The notes: generated from the letters alone by a model not told the origin. Shown: positions 26,421-36,095, numbered from the stretch's first letter. The stretch is 64,000 nt of DNA from an uncultured Neptuniibacter sp. (GCF_947498015.1 NZ_CANMIR010000010.1:61609-125608), one strand, 5' to 3'. Program-made: numbers and translations.

Positions 26421-26957
26421 CTATTTTACCTGCAGGAGCTCTGGCAGGAAAACCTCGGATACCAGCAATGGTTGTCCGGCTAAGTAAAAAATTGAACGGC
26501 GGGCCCATACTCTTCGCTGATCTAGTAGTTTCAGGCTACTGATCTGTAATGGCCCCCGACGCATGGTTGGATCTGTAAATAACAGGGTGCCCAGTGAGCG
26601 GTTGCCAAGCATTTTCAGCTGACGGCGATTTCCGGTTAAAGTTTGAGCCGGAATGATCGAACGGGCATAGACCCAGGGCTGATCATTGCCGATCAGTTGT
26701 ACCTCACGGATCAGTGCAAATTGGCGATGATCCATATTCAGGGCTTTGGCTTCAGAGCGGGTTGGGCGCATCCAGCCCTGCCTGACGACCTCAACCCTGA
26801 AGTTGTTATGACTAAGCAGCTTCAAGCGTTGAGTCAAAGAACCTTTATCAGTTAACCATGAGCGCCACTCGGAGGGCGCCACTTGTTGATAGGGGCGTCG
26901 GAGGGATCGCCAGCGGGTATCAAAACTTTGTCGTGTTAAGGCTGCTTTTACGGGCAC
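26421..26957 (-). CDS. ubiC: Chorismate--pyruvate lyase
   Basis: 178-residue enzyme that converts chorismate to 4-hydroxybenzoate, substrate of UbiA. Family segments are WLTDKGSLTQRLK near the N-terminus, YARSIIP in the centre, and RRSIFYLAGQPLLVSEVFLP at the C-terminus, with the conserved Arg and Glu that hold product. GTG start with AGGATC 9 bases upstream. Divergent from the DUF1415 gene. Confidence 0.92.
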   Translation of the reverse strand: MPVKAALTRQSFDTRWRSLRRPYQQVAPSEWRSWLTDKGSLTQRLKLLSHNNFRVEVVRQGWMRPTRSEAKALNMDHRQFALIREVQLIGNDQPWVYARSIIPAQTLTGNRRQLKMLGNRSLGTLLFTDPTMRRGPLQISSLKLLDQRRVWARRSIFYLAGQPLLVSEVFLPELLQVK

Positions 26958-27049
26958 TGCTGTTGATCCTGATAAAGTGAGGGCTCATTTTATCAGAAAG
27001 CCGATTCAGCAGCATATGCATGATATCAAGGCTGGGTTACTATGCAGCA

Positions 27050-27649
27050 ATGACAAAACAGATTTTTGCTTTTCCCGCGGAACAGGCTTCCGAACTGATG
27101 CAACAGTGGGTTGAAACCATGGTTGTCGGATTAAACCTGTGCCCTTTTGCGGCTCCCGAAGTGCGCAATAATACTATTCGATATGCCGTTTCAGCGGCTG
27201 AGCGGTTAGAGACAGCTGCCGAAGACTTTCTGGGAGAGCTTTCCAATATCCAGGCTAAGGAGGAGGGTGAACTATCCACCACGTTGGTTAGCTTTACCCA
27301 TTGTGTAGCTGATTTTGACGCGTTTCTTGATCTGCTGGACCTGTGTCAGGATCTCCTTGAGCAAGCGGGTTTGGAAGGTGTTTTTCAACTGGCCAGCTTC
27401 CACCCCAATTACTGCTTCTCTGGGGTGCCAGAGGGGGATATCAGTAACTGGACCAATCGTGCGCCGTTTCCCACAATCCATATTATCCGTGAGGGGCAGA
27501 TGAGCCGTGTATTAGTCCACTATAAAAACCCGGATGAGATTCCTGAACGAAATATGGCGTTGATGGAGACGTTGGGAAAAGAGGGCCTGATTAAACGCTT
27601 TCCCCCATTGGCGGCTTACTGGGAGTCGTCCTCAGCCGGCGATGATTGA
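27050..27649 (+). CDS. DUF1415 family protein
   Basis: 199-residue cytoplasmic protein of the DUF1415 family, of unknown function, common in gamma- and betaproteobacteria. Family marks: WVETMVVGLNLCPFA near the N-terminus, FHPNYCFSG and the APFPTIHIIRE region. Two ATG codons are possible; the one at 27050 gives the family-typical N-terminus, but no strong ribosome site separates it from 27020. Its last 34 bases overlap the 3' end of the convergent GGDEF gene, both tails being coding. Confidence 0.82.
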   Translation: MTKQIFAFPAEQASELMQQWVETMVVGLNLCPFAAPEVRNNTIRYAVSAAERLETAAEDFLGELSNIQAKEEGELSTTLVSFTHCVADFDAFLDLLDLCQDLLEQAGLEGVFQLASFHPNYCFSGVPEGDISNWTNRAPFPTIHIIREGQMSRVLVHYKNPDEIPERNMALMETLGKEGLIKRFPPLAAYWESSSAGDD

Positions 27650-29148
27650 ATACAGGTACGGTTTCTGCCGTTCTGCTTTGCCTGATAGAGCAATTGGTCT
27701 GCTTGCTCTATCAGTTCGTTAGGAGAGCCCCCCTTTGCCGGCGTTATACTGGCGACCCCCAGGCTGATGGTGACAATGCCATCAGATTTTGAACGGTAGT
27801 GCTCAATTTGTAGGGCTTCAACGGCCATGCGTAGTTTCTCCGCCAGAATGGATGCGCCATGCAGGTCTGTTTCCGGCAGGATCACGGCAAACTCCTCTCC
27901 CCCGTACCGACAGACCATATCCTGAGCTCGTTTAACGCAGGATTTGATCGTCTGGGCGACGGTACGCAAACAACCATCTCCGGCCAGATGACCGTAAAAG
28001 TCGTTAAACTCTTTAAAACTGTCGATATCCATCATGATTAAGTTCAGACGACGTTTGGAGCGCAGCGCCCGGCGCCACTCTGTTTCAATGCTTCGATCAA
28101 ATTCACTGCGGTTATTAACCTGCGTCAGACCATCGATACGTGCGGAGCGTGCTAGCAGATCCTGCGTTTGCTTGAGCTTCATCAATATCTGGATACGTGA
28201 CTGCAGAATGGCAGGATTACGGCTTAAAACCAGGAAATCGGCCGCGCCTGCATTGTATGCATCCAGCTCTATCTGATCATCGCTCTCCTGACTGATCATC
28301 GCCACGGGAGGGGGAAGCTCCTCCTGATTGGCGGTGGTTTCATGACACAGAGAGAGCATATCGCCCCACTGTTGCTCCGTGCTTAGGAGTAGCAGATCCG
28401 GAGGATCTTCAACCAGAAGGTTTTTTAGCTCAGGGAGGTTGGGGGGTAGAAGGATATTGAAATCTTTGCGCAGTATGGCGACCACAGGCCATATTTTTTC
28501 AATACTGTGATCACAAAAAATTGCGATCGTCTGCGGTGAGAGTGCCTGGCTGAACTCTGTCGGCTGTACCTGCGAGTGTACCTCTTCGCCCTGAAAAAAT
28601 GCGGTCAGGTCTTCCGTACTGGACAGTCCGATAAGCGACCTTCCGTCAGTACTCGTGATAACAGGTGTACTGCCGTTGAATCCCCCCTCTTGCCACTCTT
28701 TTTGCCACTGGACCAGCAGGGCTTCCTCACTCTCATCAATATCCAGCTCAGGAGATAGACCGGCTTGGGTCAGACAATCAAAAATAACCGACACATCAGC
28801 AATATCTTTACTGTCGATCCAAAGTGCTCGATATAAAAGAGTTGTCAGATGCTCGGCTTTGGATCTGTCCTGTTGGCGGGCTTCAATCACGCAGAGGGTA
28901 GCGAAGCGGCTGTCGCTGCGGATCTTGGGTAGAGATATCTCAACAGCGGGAGCACGACTCCTTACGATAAATACTTCGCTGGCGAGTTCGGCCTGAAGCT
29001 CAGAGGTTTTGTTATAAAGGGCGGTATCAGGTGCATGCTCGATCAGGCGCCAGTCGACCTTATCCAGAAGATCATAGCGGAGTAACTGCTCATGAAGGGC
29101 GTAACAGAAGGGGCAGTTCAGATCTGCATAGACAATGTACTGATACAT
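27616..29148 (-). CDS. DsbA-like thioredoxin / pseudo-receiver / GGDEF fusion protein
   Basis: 510-residue soluble protein with an unusual order. Residues 1-200 form a thioredoxin/DsbA-FrnE-type fold with the redox motif CPFC (Cys12, Cys15) and a cis-Pro-like segment STPVITS. Residues about 220-335 look like a receiver in which the acceptor Asp is lost (PDLLLLSTEQQ). Residues about 345-505 are a diguanylate cyclase with GGEEF in CRYGGEEFAVILPE and an RxxD inhibitory site (RAQD) five residues before it. It probably makes cyclic-di-GMP under thiol-redox or protein-partner control. I chose the ATG at 29148 (GGAG 5 bases upstream); no signal peptide is seen, so the thioredoxin part would be cytoplasmic. 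It follows the phoU terminator. Confidence 0.82.
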   Translation of the reverse strand: MYQYIVYADLNCPFCYALHEQLLRYDLLDKVDWRLIEHAPDTALYNKTSELQAELASEVFIVRSRAPAVEISLPKIRSDSRFATLCVIEARQQDRSKAEHLTTLLYRALWIDSKDIADVSVIFDCLTQAGLSPELDIDESEEALLVQWQKEWQEGGFNGSTPVITSTDGRSLIGLSSTEDLTAFFQGEEVHSQVQPTEFSQALSPQTIAIFCDHSIEKIWPVVAILRKDFNILLPPNLPELKNLLVEDPPDLLLLSTEQQWGDMLSLCHETTANQEELPPPVAMISQESDDQIELDAYNAGAADFLVLSRNPAILQSRIQILMKLKQTQDLLARSARIDGLTQVNNRSEFDRSIETEWRRALRSKRRLNLIMMDIDSFKEFNDFYGHLAGDGCLRTVAQTIKSCVKRAQDMVCRYGGEEFAVILPETDLHGASILAEKLRMAVEALQIEHYRSKSDGIVTISLGVASITPAKGGSPNELIEQADQLLYQAKQNGRNRTCIQSSPAEDDSQ

Positions 29149-29255
29149 AACGACTCCACAATACGGTGGTACTGTCCTATTAGTATCGACCATTTTTCGT
29201 GGAACTTGGAAATTATTAGCTTATCAAGGTGGGCTTTTCGGAGCAGAAGGCAACA

Positions 29256-29283
29256 AAAAAGCAGCCATTGGCTGCTTTTTATT
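29256..29283. terminator. phoU terminator
   Basis: AAAAAGCAGCC / GGCTGCTTTTT with a 3-base loop, T tracts on both strands. It ends the pst-phoU operon on the minus strand. Confidence 0.85.
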
Positions 29284-29298
29284 ACATCTGCTGAACCA

Positions 29299-30024
29299 TT
29301 ATTCGCCGTCAAGAACCGCTTTTTTAATCTGCTTCAAACTGCCATGACGGACATCTGTGCCGCTCACCAGGTAGATTAGGTGGGTAGCCATGGCGCGTGC
29401 ATGATCGCCTATACGTTCCAGGCTTCGTAAGACCCAGATCACATTCATGACGCTGGAGATTGAGCGTGGATCTTCCATCATGAAGGTGGCAAGGGAGCGC
29501 ATCGCTGAACGGTATTCCTGATCCACGGACTTATCCATTTTCGCCACTTCATACGCAAGCTCGGTATCATTACGGGCAAACGCAGTCAGCACATCTTTCA
29601 CCATTGTACGTACCAGGTTCCCTATATGACGGACCTCCTGATAGCCTCGAGGAGACTGACCCTCTTCAACCAGTTCAATAGCGTGGCGGCAGATTCGGCT
29701 GGCCTCATCACCCATACGTTCCAGGTTTGTGGTCGCTTTAGAGACTGCAATAATCAGACGCAGATCGCTTGCAGCCGGTTGGCGGCGAGCAATGATTTTA
29801 GTGCACTGTTCATCGATCATCACCTCCATCTCATTGGTCTGCTTATCGACCTGACGGGACTGCTCGGCCAGCTCAGAATCACCGTTTAACAACGCATCGA
29901 TGCAATCGTGGACCTGACGTTCCACGATCCCACCCATAGTCAGAAGTTGAGTGCGGATCTGCTCAAGCTCTTCATTAAACTGAGCGGAGATATGTGTGGA
30001 ATAGTTTTCTGTATTAATTTCCAT
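29299..30024 (-). CDS. phoU: Phosphate signalling protein PhoU
   Basis: 241-residue cytoplasmic protein of two repeated three-helix bundles that links the Pst transporter to PhoR and shuts down the regulon when phosphate is high. Metal-binding repeat motifs are seen as EVMIDEQCTKIIARRQP and the second-half MKDVLTAFARND and RIGDHA. Length is standard. It is the last gene of pstC-pstA-pstB-phoU, with a terminator directly after it. Confidence 0.96.
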   Translation of the reverse strand: MEINTENYSTHISAQFNEELEQIRTQLLTMGGIVERQVHDCIDALLNGDSELAEQSRQVDKQTNEMEVMIDEQCTKIIARRQPAASDLRLIIAVSKATTNLERMGDEASRICRHAIELVEEGQSPRGYQEVRHIGNLVRTMVKDVLTAFARNDTELAYEVAKMDKSVDQEYRSAMRSLATFMMEDPRSISSVMNVIWVLRSLERIGDHARAMATHLIYLVSGTDVRHGSLKQIKKAVLDGE

Positions 30025-30044
30025 GTGACTCGCCCTTTATCCTG

Positions 30045-30878
30045 TTAACCGTAACGGCCGGTGATGTAGTCTTCAGTCTGTTTTTTCTCAGGGTTGGTGA
30101 ACAGCGTATCTGTGACACCAAACTCAATCAGATCTCCCATATACATGAAGGCGGTGTAGTCAGATACACGTGCTGCCTGTTGCATGTTGTGGGTTACGAT
30201 TACGATTGTGAAGTCATTTTTAAGCTCATGGATCAGCTCTTCAATCTTCAGTGTTGAGATCGGATCCAGCGCAGAAGCGGGTTCATCCAACAGCAGGACT
30301 TCAGGTTTTACCGCGATGGTACGGGCGATCACCAGACGTTGCTGCTGACCACCGGACATACCCAGTGCGCTTTCATGTAGTCGGTCTTTAACTTCATCCC
30401 AGAGAGCAGCTGATTTCAATGCCCACTCAACGGTTTCGTCAATGACGCGTTTTTTGGTTACACCCTGAATTCGCAGGCCGTAAGCGACATTTTCATAGAT
30501 CGATTTCGGGAACGGGTTCGGCTTCTGAAATACCATACCTACGCGGCGACGCAGTTCAGCAATATCAACACTGCGTTCGTAGATATTGTTTTCATCCAGA
30601 AGTATTTCACCGGTGATACTGCAGTCGTCAACCAGATCGTTCATACGGTTGAAGCAGCGTAACAGCGTGGATTTACCACAACCGGATGGCCCGATAAACG
30701 CGGTAACGCGATTCTTTGGAATGCGCATATTGATGCCATGCAGCGCTTCATTATCGCCGTAGCTGAGTTTCAGATCATTGACCTTAAGGGCCAGTGTTTC
30801 GTCCTCAAGATTAAGGATACGGCTATCGCGTTGCATAGAGGAGATATCAATTGCGTGTGTTTTTGCTTCGCTAGTCAT
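30045..30878 (-). CDS. pstB: Phosphate ABC transporter ATP-binding protein
   Basis: 277-residue ATPase of the high-affinity phosphate importer. Walker [11 protein letters not shown] loop [10 protein letters not shown], signature MSGGQQQRL, Walker [13 protein letters not shown], and the switch His in IVTHNM. It has about 25 extra residues at the N-terminus before the ABC domain, as in many marine relatives. It lies 20 bases upstream of phoU and 33 bases after pstA. Confidence 0.97.
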   Translation of the reverse strand: MTSEAKTHAIDISSMQRDSRILNLEDETLALKVNDLKLSYGDNEALHGINMRIPKNRVTAFIGPSGCGKSTLLRCFNRMNDLVDDCSITGEILLDENNIYERSVDIAELRRRVGMVFQKPNPFPKSIYENVAYGLRIQGVTKKRVIDETVEWALKSAALWDEVKDRLHESALGMSGGQQQRLVIARTIAVKPEVLLLDEPASALDPISTLKIEELIHELKNDFTIVIVTHNMQQAARVSDYTAFMYMGDLIEFGVTDTLFTNPEKKQTEDYITGRYG

Positions 30879-30911
30879 TGTAGCAACCTTTTAATAAATT
30901 CAGTCCGTCAG

Positions 30912-32600
30912 TTACATTTCAAGCGCTTTGTATTTTTCACGCAGGTGGTTTCGAATCTGGATCGCTGAAAGGTTCAGCGCTGCGATTACCGCCACCAGCA
31001 GAAGCGCTGTTGCGTATACCAGCGGACGAGCCGCCTCAACATTCGGGCTTTGGAAACCCACATCATAGATATGGAAGCCCAGGTGCATAAATTTCTGGTC
31101 CAGATGCAGGAATGGGTAGTTCCCATCCAGTGGCAAACTTGGCGCAAGTTTCACCACACCCACCAGCATCAGGGGAGCTACCTCACCGGCAGCCCGCGCG
31201 ATCGCCAGGATAACACCGGTCATAATCGCCGGGCTTGCCATCGGAATGACGATCTTGATCAGTGTTTCAAACTTGGTTGCACCCAGTGCCAGAGAGCCTT
31301 CACGGATCGCTCGGGGGATACGGGTCAGCCCCTCCTCAGTTGCCACAATAACAACCGGTACAGTGAGCAGTGCCAGGGTAATGGATGCCCACATTAGACC
31401 TGGGGTACCAAAGGTTGGAGCGGGCTTCGCTTCCGGGAAGAACAGGTCATCAACATGTCCACCGAGGAAATAAACAAAGAAGCCGAGACCGAAGACACCG
31501 TAAACAATGGAGGGCACGCCCGCCAGATTGTTTACTGCGATACGGATCACTCGCGTGATGAAACCCTGTTTAGCATACTCCCGCAGATAAACCGCTGCGA
31601 CCACGCCGAATGGAGTGACCAGTACCGACATGATGATCACCATCAGTACCGTGCCGTAGATCGCTGGGAAGATACCCCCTTCAGTGTTAGCTTCGCGGGG
31701 ATCGTCGCTCAGGAACTCCCAGATTTTCGCGAAGTAATGGCCGATTTTTCCGCCAATGCCCATCTCATTAGGTAGAAATGCACGTACGACAGAGGCCACT
31801 TTAAACTCAACGATCTTGCCGCTGGAGATCTCAGCAGTGATGCTGTCACGGTTGAAAGCAGTATAAAGATCCAGCAGCGTACCCTGCAGACTTTCATACT
31901 CCGCATTCAGTTCTGCACGACGGTCATCAATTGCCTGATAACGAGCGCTGTCGGTTACCTCTTTTAACTGTAGTGAGCGTTCTTTAAGACGCAGGCGTTC
32001 CAGTTCGTAATTGATTGAGCCGATCTGGCCTTTCTCAATATCTTTGATCTGATCATGAATGTTCAGAGCACGCTCGATACGCTGCTGAAACTGATTCCAC
32101 AGTGCTTCATACTCAGCGGATCTATCGTAACCCTGATGCGCAGCAACCTCTTTGCCATCCTCTTTGATACTGCGAAGGTAGCCATAGAAATTACCCCATT
32201 CACGGCGCTCCGCCGCAAACAGCATGTCAGGTTTCGAGCTGTCCTGCATAAAGGCATCCAGCACCCAGATAAAGTCAGTACCACCGTGATCGCGGTTACC
32301 GACTTTCATCAGAGTACGCTGCATCGTTTCAACGCCTTCGGTGACCTTGATGCCGCTATCGGAGAGCTGTTCAACAGGAACGTCCTGGGTCTGGACTCGC
32401 TCGCCGATCAGGCGGGTGGAGTGACCGTTATCAACATAGGTTGTCTGGACGATATCCGCAGGCCAGAAATGGCCCAGACCGCGCACTGCGATAAGGCTTA
32501 GCAGGCCGACGACCATGATAAGGCAGATCGCAACGGCACCGGCATTTAACCATACCCAGGGTGCGCCGGATTTTGTCCATTCAGAAAAAGACTGTCGCAT
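30912..32600 (-). CDS. pstA: Phosphate ABC transporter permease PstA, long form
   Basis: 562-residue inner-membrane permease, nearly twice the length of E. coli PstA (296). One N-terminal helix (about residues 18-40) is followed by a roughly 260-residue hydrophilic insert with helical, coiled-coil-like segments (RALNIHDQIKDIEKG region) that should lie in the periplasm. The transmembrane permease core begins near GIFPAIYGTVLM and carries the EAA-type loop EGSLALGATKFETLIKIV. Similar long PstA forms occur in pseudomonads. The partner is the equally enlarged PstC. Confidence 0.93.
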   Translation of the reverse strand: MRQSFSEWTKSGAPWVWLNAGAVAICLIMVVGLLSLIAVRGLGHFWPADIVQTTYVDNGHSTRLIGERVQTQDVPVEQLSDSGIKVTEGVETMQRTLMKVGNRDHGGTDFIWVLDAFMQDSSKPDMLFAAERREWGNFYGYLRSIKEDGKEVAAHQGYDRSAEYEALWNQFQQRIERALNIHDQIKDIEKGQIGSINYELERLRLKERSLQLKEVTDSARYQAIDDRRAELNAEYESLQGTLLDLYTAFNRDSITAEISSGKIVEFKVASVVRAFLPNEMGIGGKIGHYFAKIWEFLSDDPREANTEGGIFPAIYGTVLMVIIMSVLVTPFGVVAAVYLREYAKQGFITRVIRIAVNNLAGVPSIVYGVFGLGFFVYFLGGHVDDLFFPEAKPAPTFGTPGLMWASITLALLTVPVVIVATEEGLTRIPRAIREGSLALGATKFETLIKIVIPMASPAIMTGVILAIARAAGEVAPLMLVGVVKLAPSLPLDGNYPFLHLDQKFMHLGFHIYDVGFQSPNVEAARPLVYATALLLVAVIAALNLSAIQIRNHLREKYKALEM

Positions 32601-32623
32601 TTATTTATCCTCAATACGCACGG

Positions 32624-34897
32624 TTACAGGGAGCCATATTTCTTACGCAGGCGCTGGCGAACCAGCTCCGCCAGCGTGTTCACCATAAAGGTGAACAGGA
32701 ACAGTACGAAGGCTGCCAGGAAGAGAATACGGAAGTGGGTGCTGCCTACCTCAGATTCAGGCATCTCCACAGCGATGTTAGCCGCGAGCGTACGCATCCC
32801 CTCAAAGATATTTACATCCATGATCGGTGTGTTACCGGTCGCCATCAGTACAATCATTGTTTCACCTACAGCACGGCCCATACCGATCATCACGGCAGAG
32901 AAGATACCCGGACTTGCTGTTGGCATGACCACCCGGACAAGGGTTTGCCAGGGTGTTGCGCCCAGTGCCAGTGAACCGTAGGAAAGGTGCTTAGGGACGG
33001 CGAATATCGCATCTTCGGTAATGGAAAAAATGGTTGGGATAACCGCAAAACCCATGGCGATACCCACCACCAGCGCGTTACGCTGATCGTATGGGATACC
33101 AAGCTCCTGACTCACCCAATAGCGCATCTCTGTTCCAAACAGCATCTCTTCAATTCCGGGAGCGACCCAGAAACTGAACATGGTTGCCAGAATGATAACG
33201 GGGACCAGCAGGGCTGCATCCCAGCCATCGGGAATCAGATAGCGCACCGCTTTGGGCGCACAGGACCAGGCATAAGCGAAACCGATAATGGCTGCTGGCA
33301 GGAACAGCAAGGTGATAAAGATACCGGCCAGGTTGACCTCCATAAATGGAGCCAGCCACAGACCTGCAAGGAAACCCAGAATCACCGTTGGTAGCGCTTC
33401 CATCAGTTCGATGAAAGGTTTCACCTTACGGCGCATCGCCGGAACCATGAAGTAGGCGGTGTAGATTGCACCGCAGATCGCCAGTGGGGTACCCAGTAGC
33501 ATCGCGTAAAAGGCTGCTTTCAACGTACCAAATGCCAACGGCATCAGGCTGTATTTTGGTTCAAAGTCGTTGGTGGATGCGGAGGACTGCCAGGTAAATT
33601 CCGGCTCCTCATAACCTTCATACCAGACCTTTTCCCAGAGCGCACTCCAGGATATCTCGGGATGCTCATTGTGGATCGCCCACAGCATCAGCTTGCCATC
33701 CTGCTCCACCAACAGCGCATTAGAACGGGGAGAGAGCGCAATCATCTCGACATTGCCCTTCGCCACGGCTGCACTCAGAGAGTTGCGTTCCGCTGTGGTG
33801 TTGTAGAAGGAGAGGTTACCGGTCTCAGATACAGTGACAAACCCCTTACGGCGATGCTCAATCGAGATAAAGTCGATAGGAGAATTTCCATTTTCAAAGC
33901 TGCGGACCTGGGTCATGACCCACTCATTATCCGCGTTGCGTACCAGAAACCACTGTGAAGTACGGCCTTTGTCATCGGAGATCAGCAGGGAGTTCCCACC
34001 CAACAGAAGTTCAAACGAAGTGATATTGCCGGAGGTAGCTTCGATCAACTGGGAGACTTTAGGACCACCGGCCGCTTTCATATCAACAATGCCGAGTTTG
34101 CTGCCCTCACCGGAGATCATCATCCAGCGGCGGTCAGGCATCAATAGCAGCTTATTGGCGGGGATATTCATATCCGGCAGTGCATAAGCGCTGGTATCAG
34201 CTTCGATCTCTTCAGTGATGAGATTCTCACTCAAGCTGATATCAGTCGCCGTTAGTTTGGAGTGCTGGCCGCCGATCAGGGTCCACTCCTCTTCAGATCC
34301 GTTCAACGCCAGAACTTCAACAGCCTCTTCGCTGAGCTGGAAAGGCTCTGTACCCAGAGGGTACTCCAGAAAAGGGGTGATGACGCGCACGCCATTAGGA
34401 TAGGTTGATCTGTATTTGTGCTTGAACACCTGAACCTGGCCGTTACTGAACCCCAGAGCAAAGATACCGCTGTATTCAGATGCCAGAGCAAAACTGGTGA
34501 CTGTAGCACCCTCTGGTATTTCCGCCATCTTCTGCAGGATGACATCGCCATTACGGGTGTTGAAGAAAACCATCTCACCCGCATCTGTAACACGGAAGCC
34601 GATCTCTGCCTGCTCTTCCATCGTCAGATAGAGGGTCTTTCCCGCACCAGGGGCAGTATAAGGGGCTACCTGTTCATCATTTTCTGTCCAGCGTTCAATC
34701 GATGCGGACTGAAACAGTGGAGCCACTTCATAAAGCAGATAAAAGAAGATCAACAGAATCGCAACGATAACGCTGATACCACCAAAGGCGATGCCTGTAG
34801 AGGCAACCTTATCCTTAAGGGCGCGTATATTTCTGTGTCGCTTAGCCGCTGGCGTATTGAAATCCAGTTCGGTGGAAGCTGTATTATTTGTACTCAT
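32624..34897 (-). CDS. pstC: Phosphate ABC transporter permease PstC, long form with periplasmic beta-propeller-like insert
   Basis: 757-residue permease against about 320 in E. coli. After TM1 (about residues 34-57) comes a roughly 400-residue periplasmic region with repeated WD40/propeller-like strands (TSFALASEYSGIFALGFSNG, MIALSPRSNALLVEQDGKLMLW). The permease core follows, with FGTLKAAFYAML and the coupling loop LSYGSLALGATPWQTLVRVV. Transport chemistry is that of PstC; the insert may touch PstS or the outer periplasm (inference). First gene of the pstC-pstA-pstB-phoU unit, with its own Pho box upstream. Confidence 0.93.
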   Translation of the reverse strand: MSTNNTASTELDFNTPAAKRHRNIRALKDKVASTGIAFGGISVIVAILLIFFYLLYEVAPLFQSASIERWTENDEQVAPYTAPGAGKTLYLTMEEQAEIGFRVTDAGEMVFFNTRNGDVILQKMAEIPEGATVTSFALASEYSGIFALGFSNGQVQVFKHKYRSTYPNGVRVITPFLEYPLGTEPFQLSEEAVEVLALNGSEEEWTLIGGQHSKLTATDISLSENLITEEIEADTSAYALPDMNIPANKLLLMPDRRWMMISGEGSKLGIVDMKAAGGPKVSQLIEATSGNITSFELLLGGNSLLISDDKGRTSQWFLVRNADNEWVMTQVRSFENGNSPIDFISIEHRRKGFVTVSETGNLSFYNTTAERNSLSAAVAKGNVEMIALSPRSNALLVEQDGKLMLWAIHNEHPEISWSALWEKVWYEGYEEPEFTWQSSASTNDFEPKYSLMPLAFGTLKAAFYAMLLGTPLAICGAIYTAYFMVPAMRRKVKPFIELMEALPTVILGFLAGLWLAPFMEVNLAGIFITLLFLPAAIIGFAYAWSCAPKAVRYLIPDGWDAALLVPVIILATMFSFWVAPGIEEMLFGTEMRYWVSQELGIPYDQRNALVVGIAMGFAVIPTIFSITEDAIFAVPKHLSYGSLALGATPWQTLVRVVMPTASPGIFSAVMIGMGRAVGETMIVLMATGNTPIMDVNIFEGMRTLAANIAVEMPESEVGSTHFRILFLAAFVLFLFTFMVNTLAELVRQRLRKKYGSL

Positions 34898-34951
34898 GGC
34901 ACAACGGTCCTGAGGTTAACTTAATTTACGGCGCGTACAATATTAAAAGTT

Positions 34952-34970
34952 TGTTACACCAATATTACAG
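34952..34970 (-). promoter_or_regulatory. Pho box upstream of pstC
   Basis: On the minus strand: CTGTAAT-ATTG-GTGTAACA, closely matching the phoB Pho box of this window. It lies between the pstS stem-loop and pstC, giving pstCAB-phoU a separate PhoB-controlled promoter. Confidence 0.68.
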
Positions 34971-34989
34971 GGGGTGTCATAAACGAAAT

Positions 34990-35013
34990 AAGGGGGCCAT
35001 TTCTGGCCCCCTT
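34990..35013 (-). terminator. Stem-loop after pstS
   Basis: AAGGGGGCCA / TGGCCCCCTT, a GC-rich perfect 10-bp stem with a 4-base loop, lies 27 bases after the pstS stop. The following T tract is weak (TATTTCG), so it may be a partial terminator or a stabiliser of the abundant pstS mRNA. Confidence 0.65.
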
Positions 35014-35040
35014 ATCTGGGTCAAGCATCGGCAGGGGGGA

Positions 35041-36012
35041 TTACATACCCAAGGCTGCCATCTGCTTTTTAACAATCGCTGCTGGAAGCGGGATGTAGCC
35101 ATCTTTAACTACGACTTCCTGACCGATTTTGGACATCACCATTTTCAGGAACTCACGCTCAAGAGGCGCTAGAGGCTGACCTGGCTTTTTGTTTACGTAT
35201 ACGTACAGAGAGCGCGCCAGTGGGTACTTGCCGTTCAGAGCGTTTTCAGGTGTAGCTTCAACGAATGCAGTACCTTCTTTCTTAGTCAGAGGCAGTGCGC
35301 GAACGGAAGCTGTCTTGTAACCGATACCGGAGTAACCGATAGCGTTGAGTGAAGTAGAAACAGACTGTACTACAGACGCAGAACCAGGCTGTTCGTTAAC
35401 GTTGTTTTTGAAATCGCCTTTACACAGGCCTTTCTTCTTGAAGTAACCGTAAGTGCCGGATACAGAGTTACGGCCGAACAGCTGAATGCTCTTGTCTGCC
35501 AGAGAACCCGTTACACCTACATCACCCCAAGTTTTAGCGTCTGCAGCAGCGCCACACTTACGAGTAGAAGAGAAGATCGAATCAACCTGAGCGATTGTCA
35601 GGCCTTTAACTGGGTTATCTTTGTGTGCGAAAACAGCCAGCGCGTCGATAGCAACAGCAACAGGGGTTGGCTTGTAGCCGAATTTCTTCTCGAAAGCTTC
35701 CAGCTCTTTGTCTTTCATCTTGCGAGACATTGGGCCAATGTTTGACGTACCTTCAGTCAGTGCGGGTGGCGCAGTTGAAGAACCGGCAGCCTGAATCTGG
35801 ATATTAACGTTTGGGTAGCTACGCTTGAACTCTTCAGCCCAAAGCGTCATCAGGTTAGCCAGAGTGTCTGAACCAACAGAAGATAGGTTACCAGATACGC
35901 CAGAAGCCTTAGTGTATTCAGGCAGGTTTTTGTCCAGTAGGTCAGATGCATTTGCAGCTACGCAAGTTGCAGAGATAGCAACAGCAGCAAACAACTTTTT
36001 CATTGGTTTCAT
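35041..36012 (-). CDS. pstS: Phosphate ABC transporter substrate-binding protein
   Basis: 323-residue periplasmic phosphate-binding protein. Signal peptide of about 22 residues ([20 protein letters not shown]). Mature N-terminus with the phosphate-binding loops [11 protein letters not shown] and [15 protein letters not shown], then [11 protein letters not shown]. Two Cys pairs may form disulfides (RKCGAA, GLCKGD). I chose the ATG at 36012 because GGAG sits 7 bases upstream. Upstream Pho box and downstream stem-loop suggest that it is transcribed separately and more strongly than the transporter genes. Confidence 0.96.
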   Translation of the reverse strand: MKPMKKLFAAVAISATCVAANASDLLDKNLPEYTKASGVSGNLSSVGSDTLANLMTLWAEEFKRSYPNVNIQIQAAGSSTAPPALTEGTSNIGPMSRKMKDKELEAFEKKFGYKPTPVAVAIDALAVFAHKDNPVKGLTIAQVDSIFSSTRKCGAAADAKTWGDVGVTGSLADKSIQLFGRNSVSGTYGYFKKKGLCKGDFKNNVNEQPGSASVVQSVSTSLNAIGYSGIGYKTASVRALPLTKKEGTAFVEATPENALNGKYPLARSLYVYVNKKPGQPLAPLEREFLKMVMSKIGQEVVVKDGYIPLPAAIVKKQMAALGM

Positions 36013-36077
36013 GTAGAGCTCCAGAGAGACTTAATCATTTTGTGAGTTTCAATGGTGGAGAACTATAGGCAGCTTTA

Positions 36078-36095
36078 ATGACAAAACTATGACAG
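36078..36095 (-). promoter_or_regulatory. Pho box upstream of pstS
   Basis: On the minus strand: CTGTCAT-AGTT-TTGTCAT, a near-perfect pair of PhoB half-sites at 11-base spacing, about 65 bases upstream of the pstS start. It is the best Pho box in the window. Confidence 0.82.
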
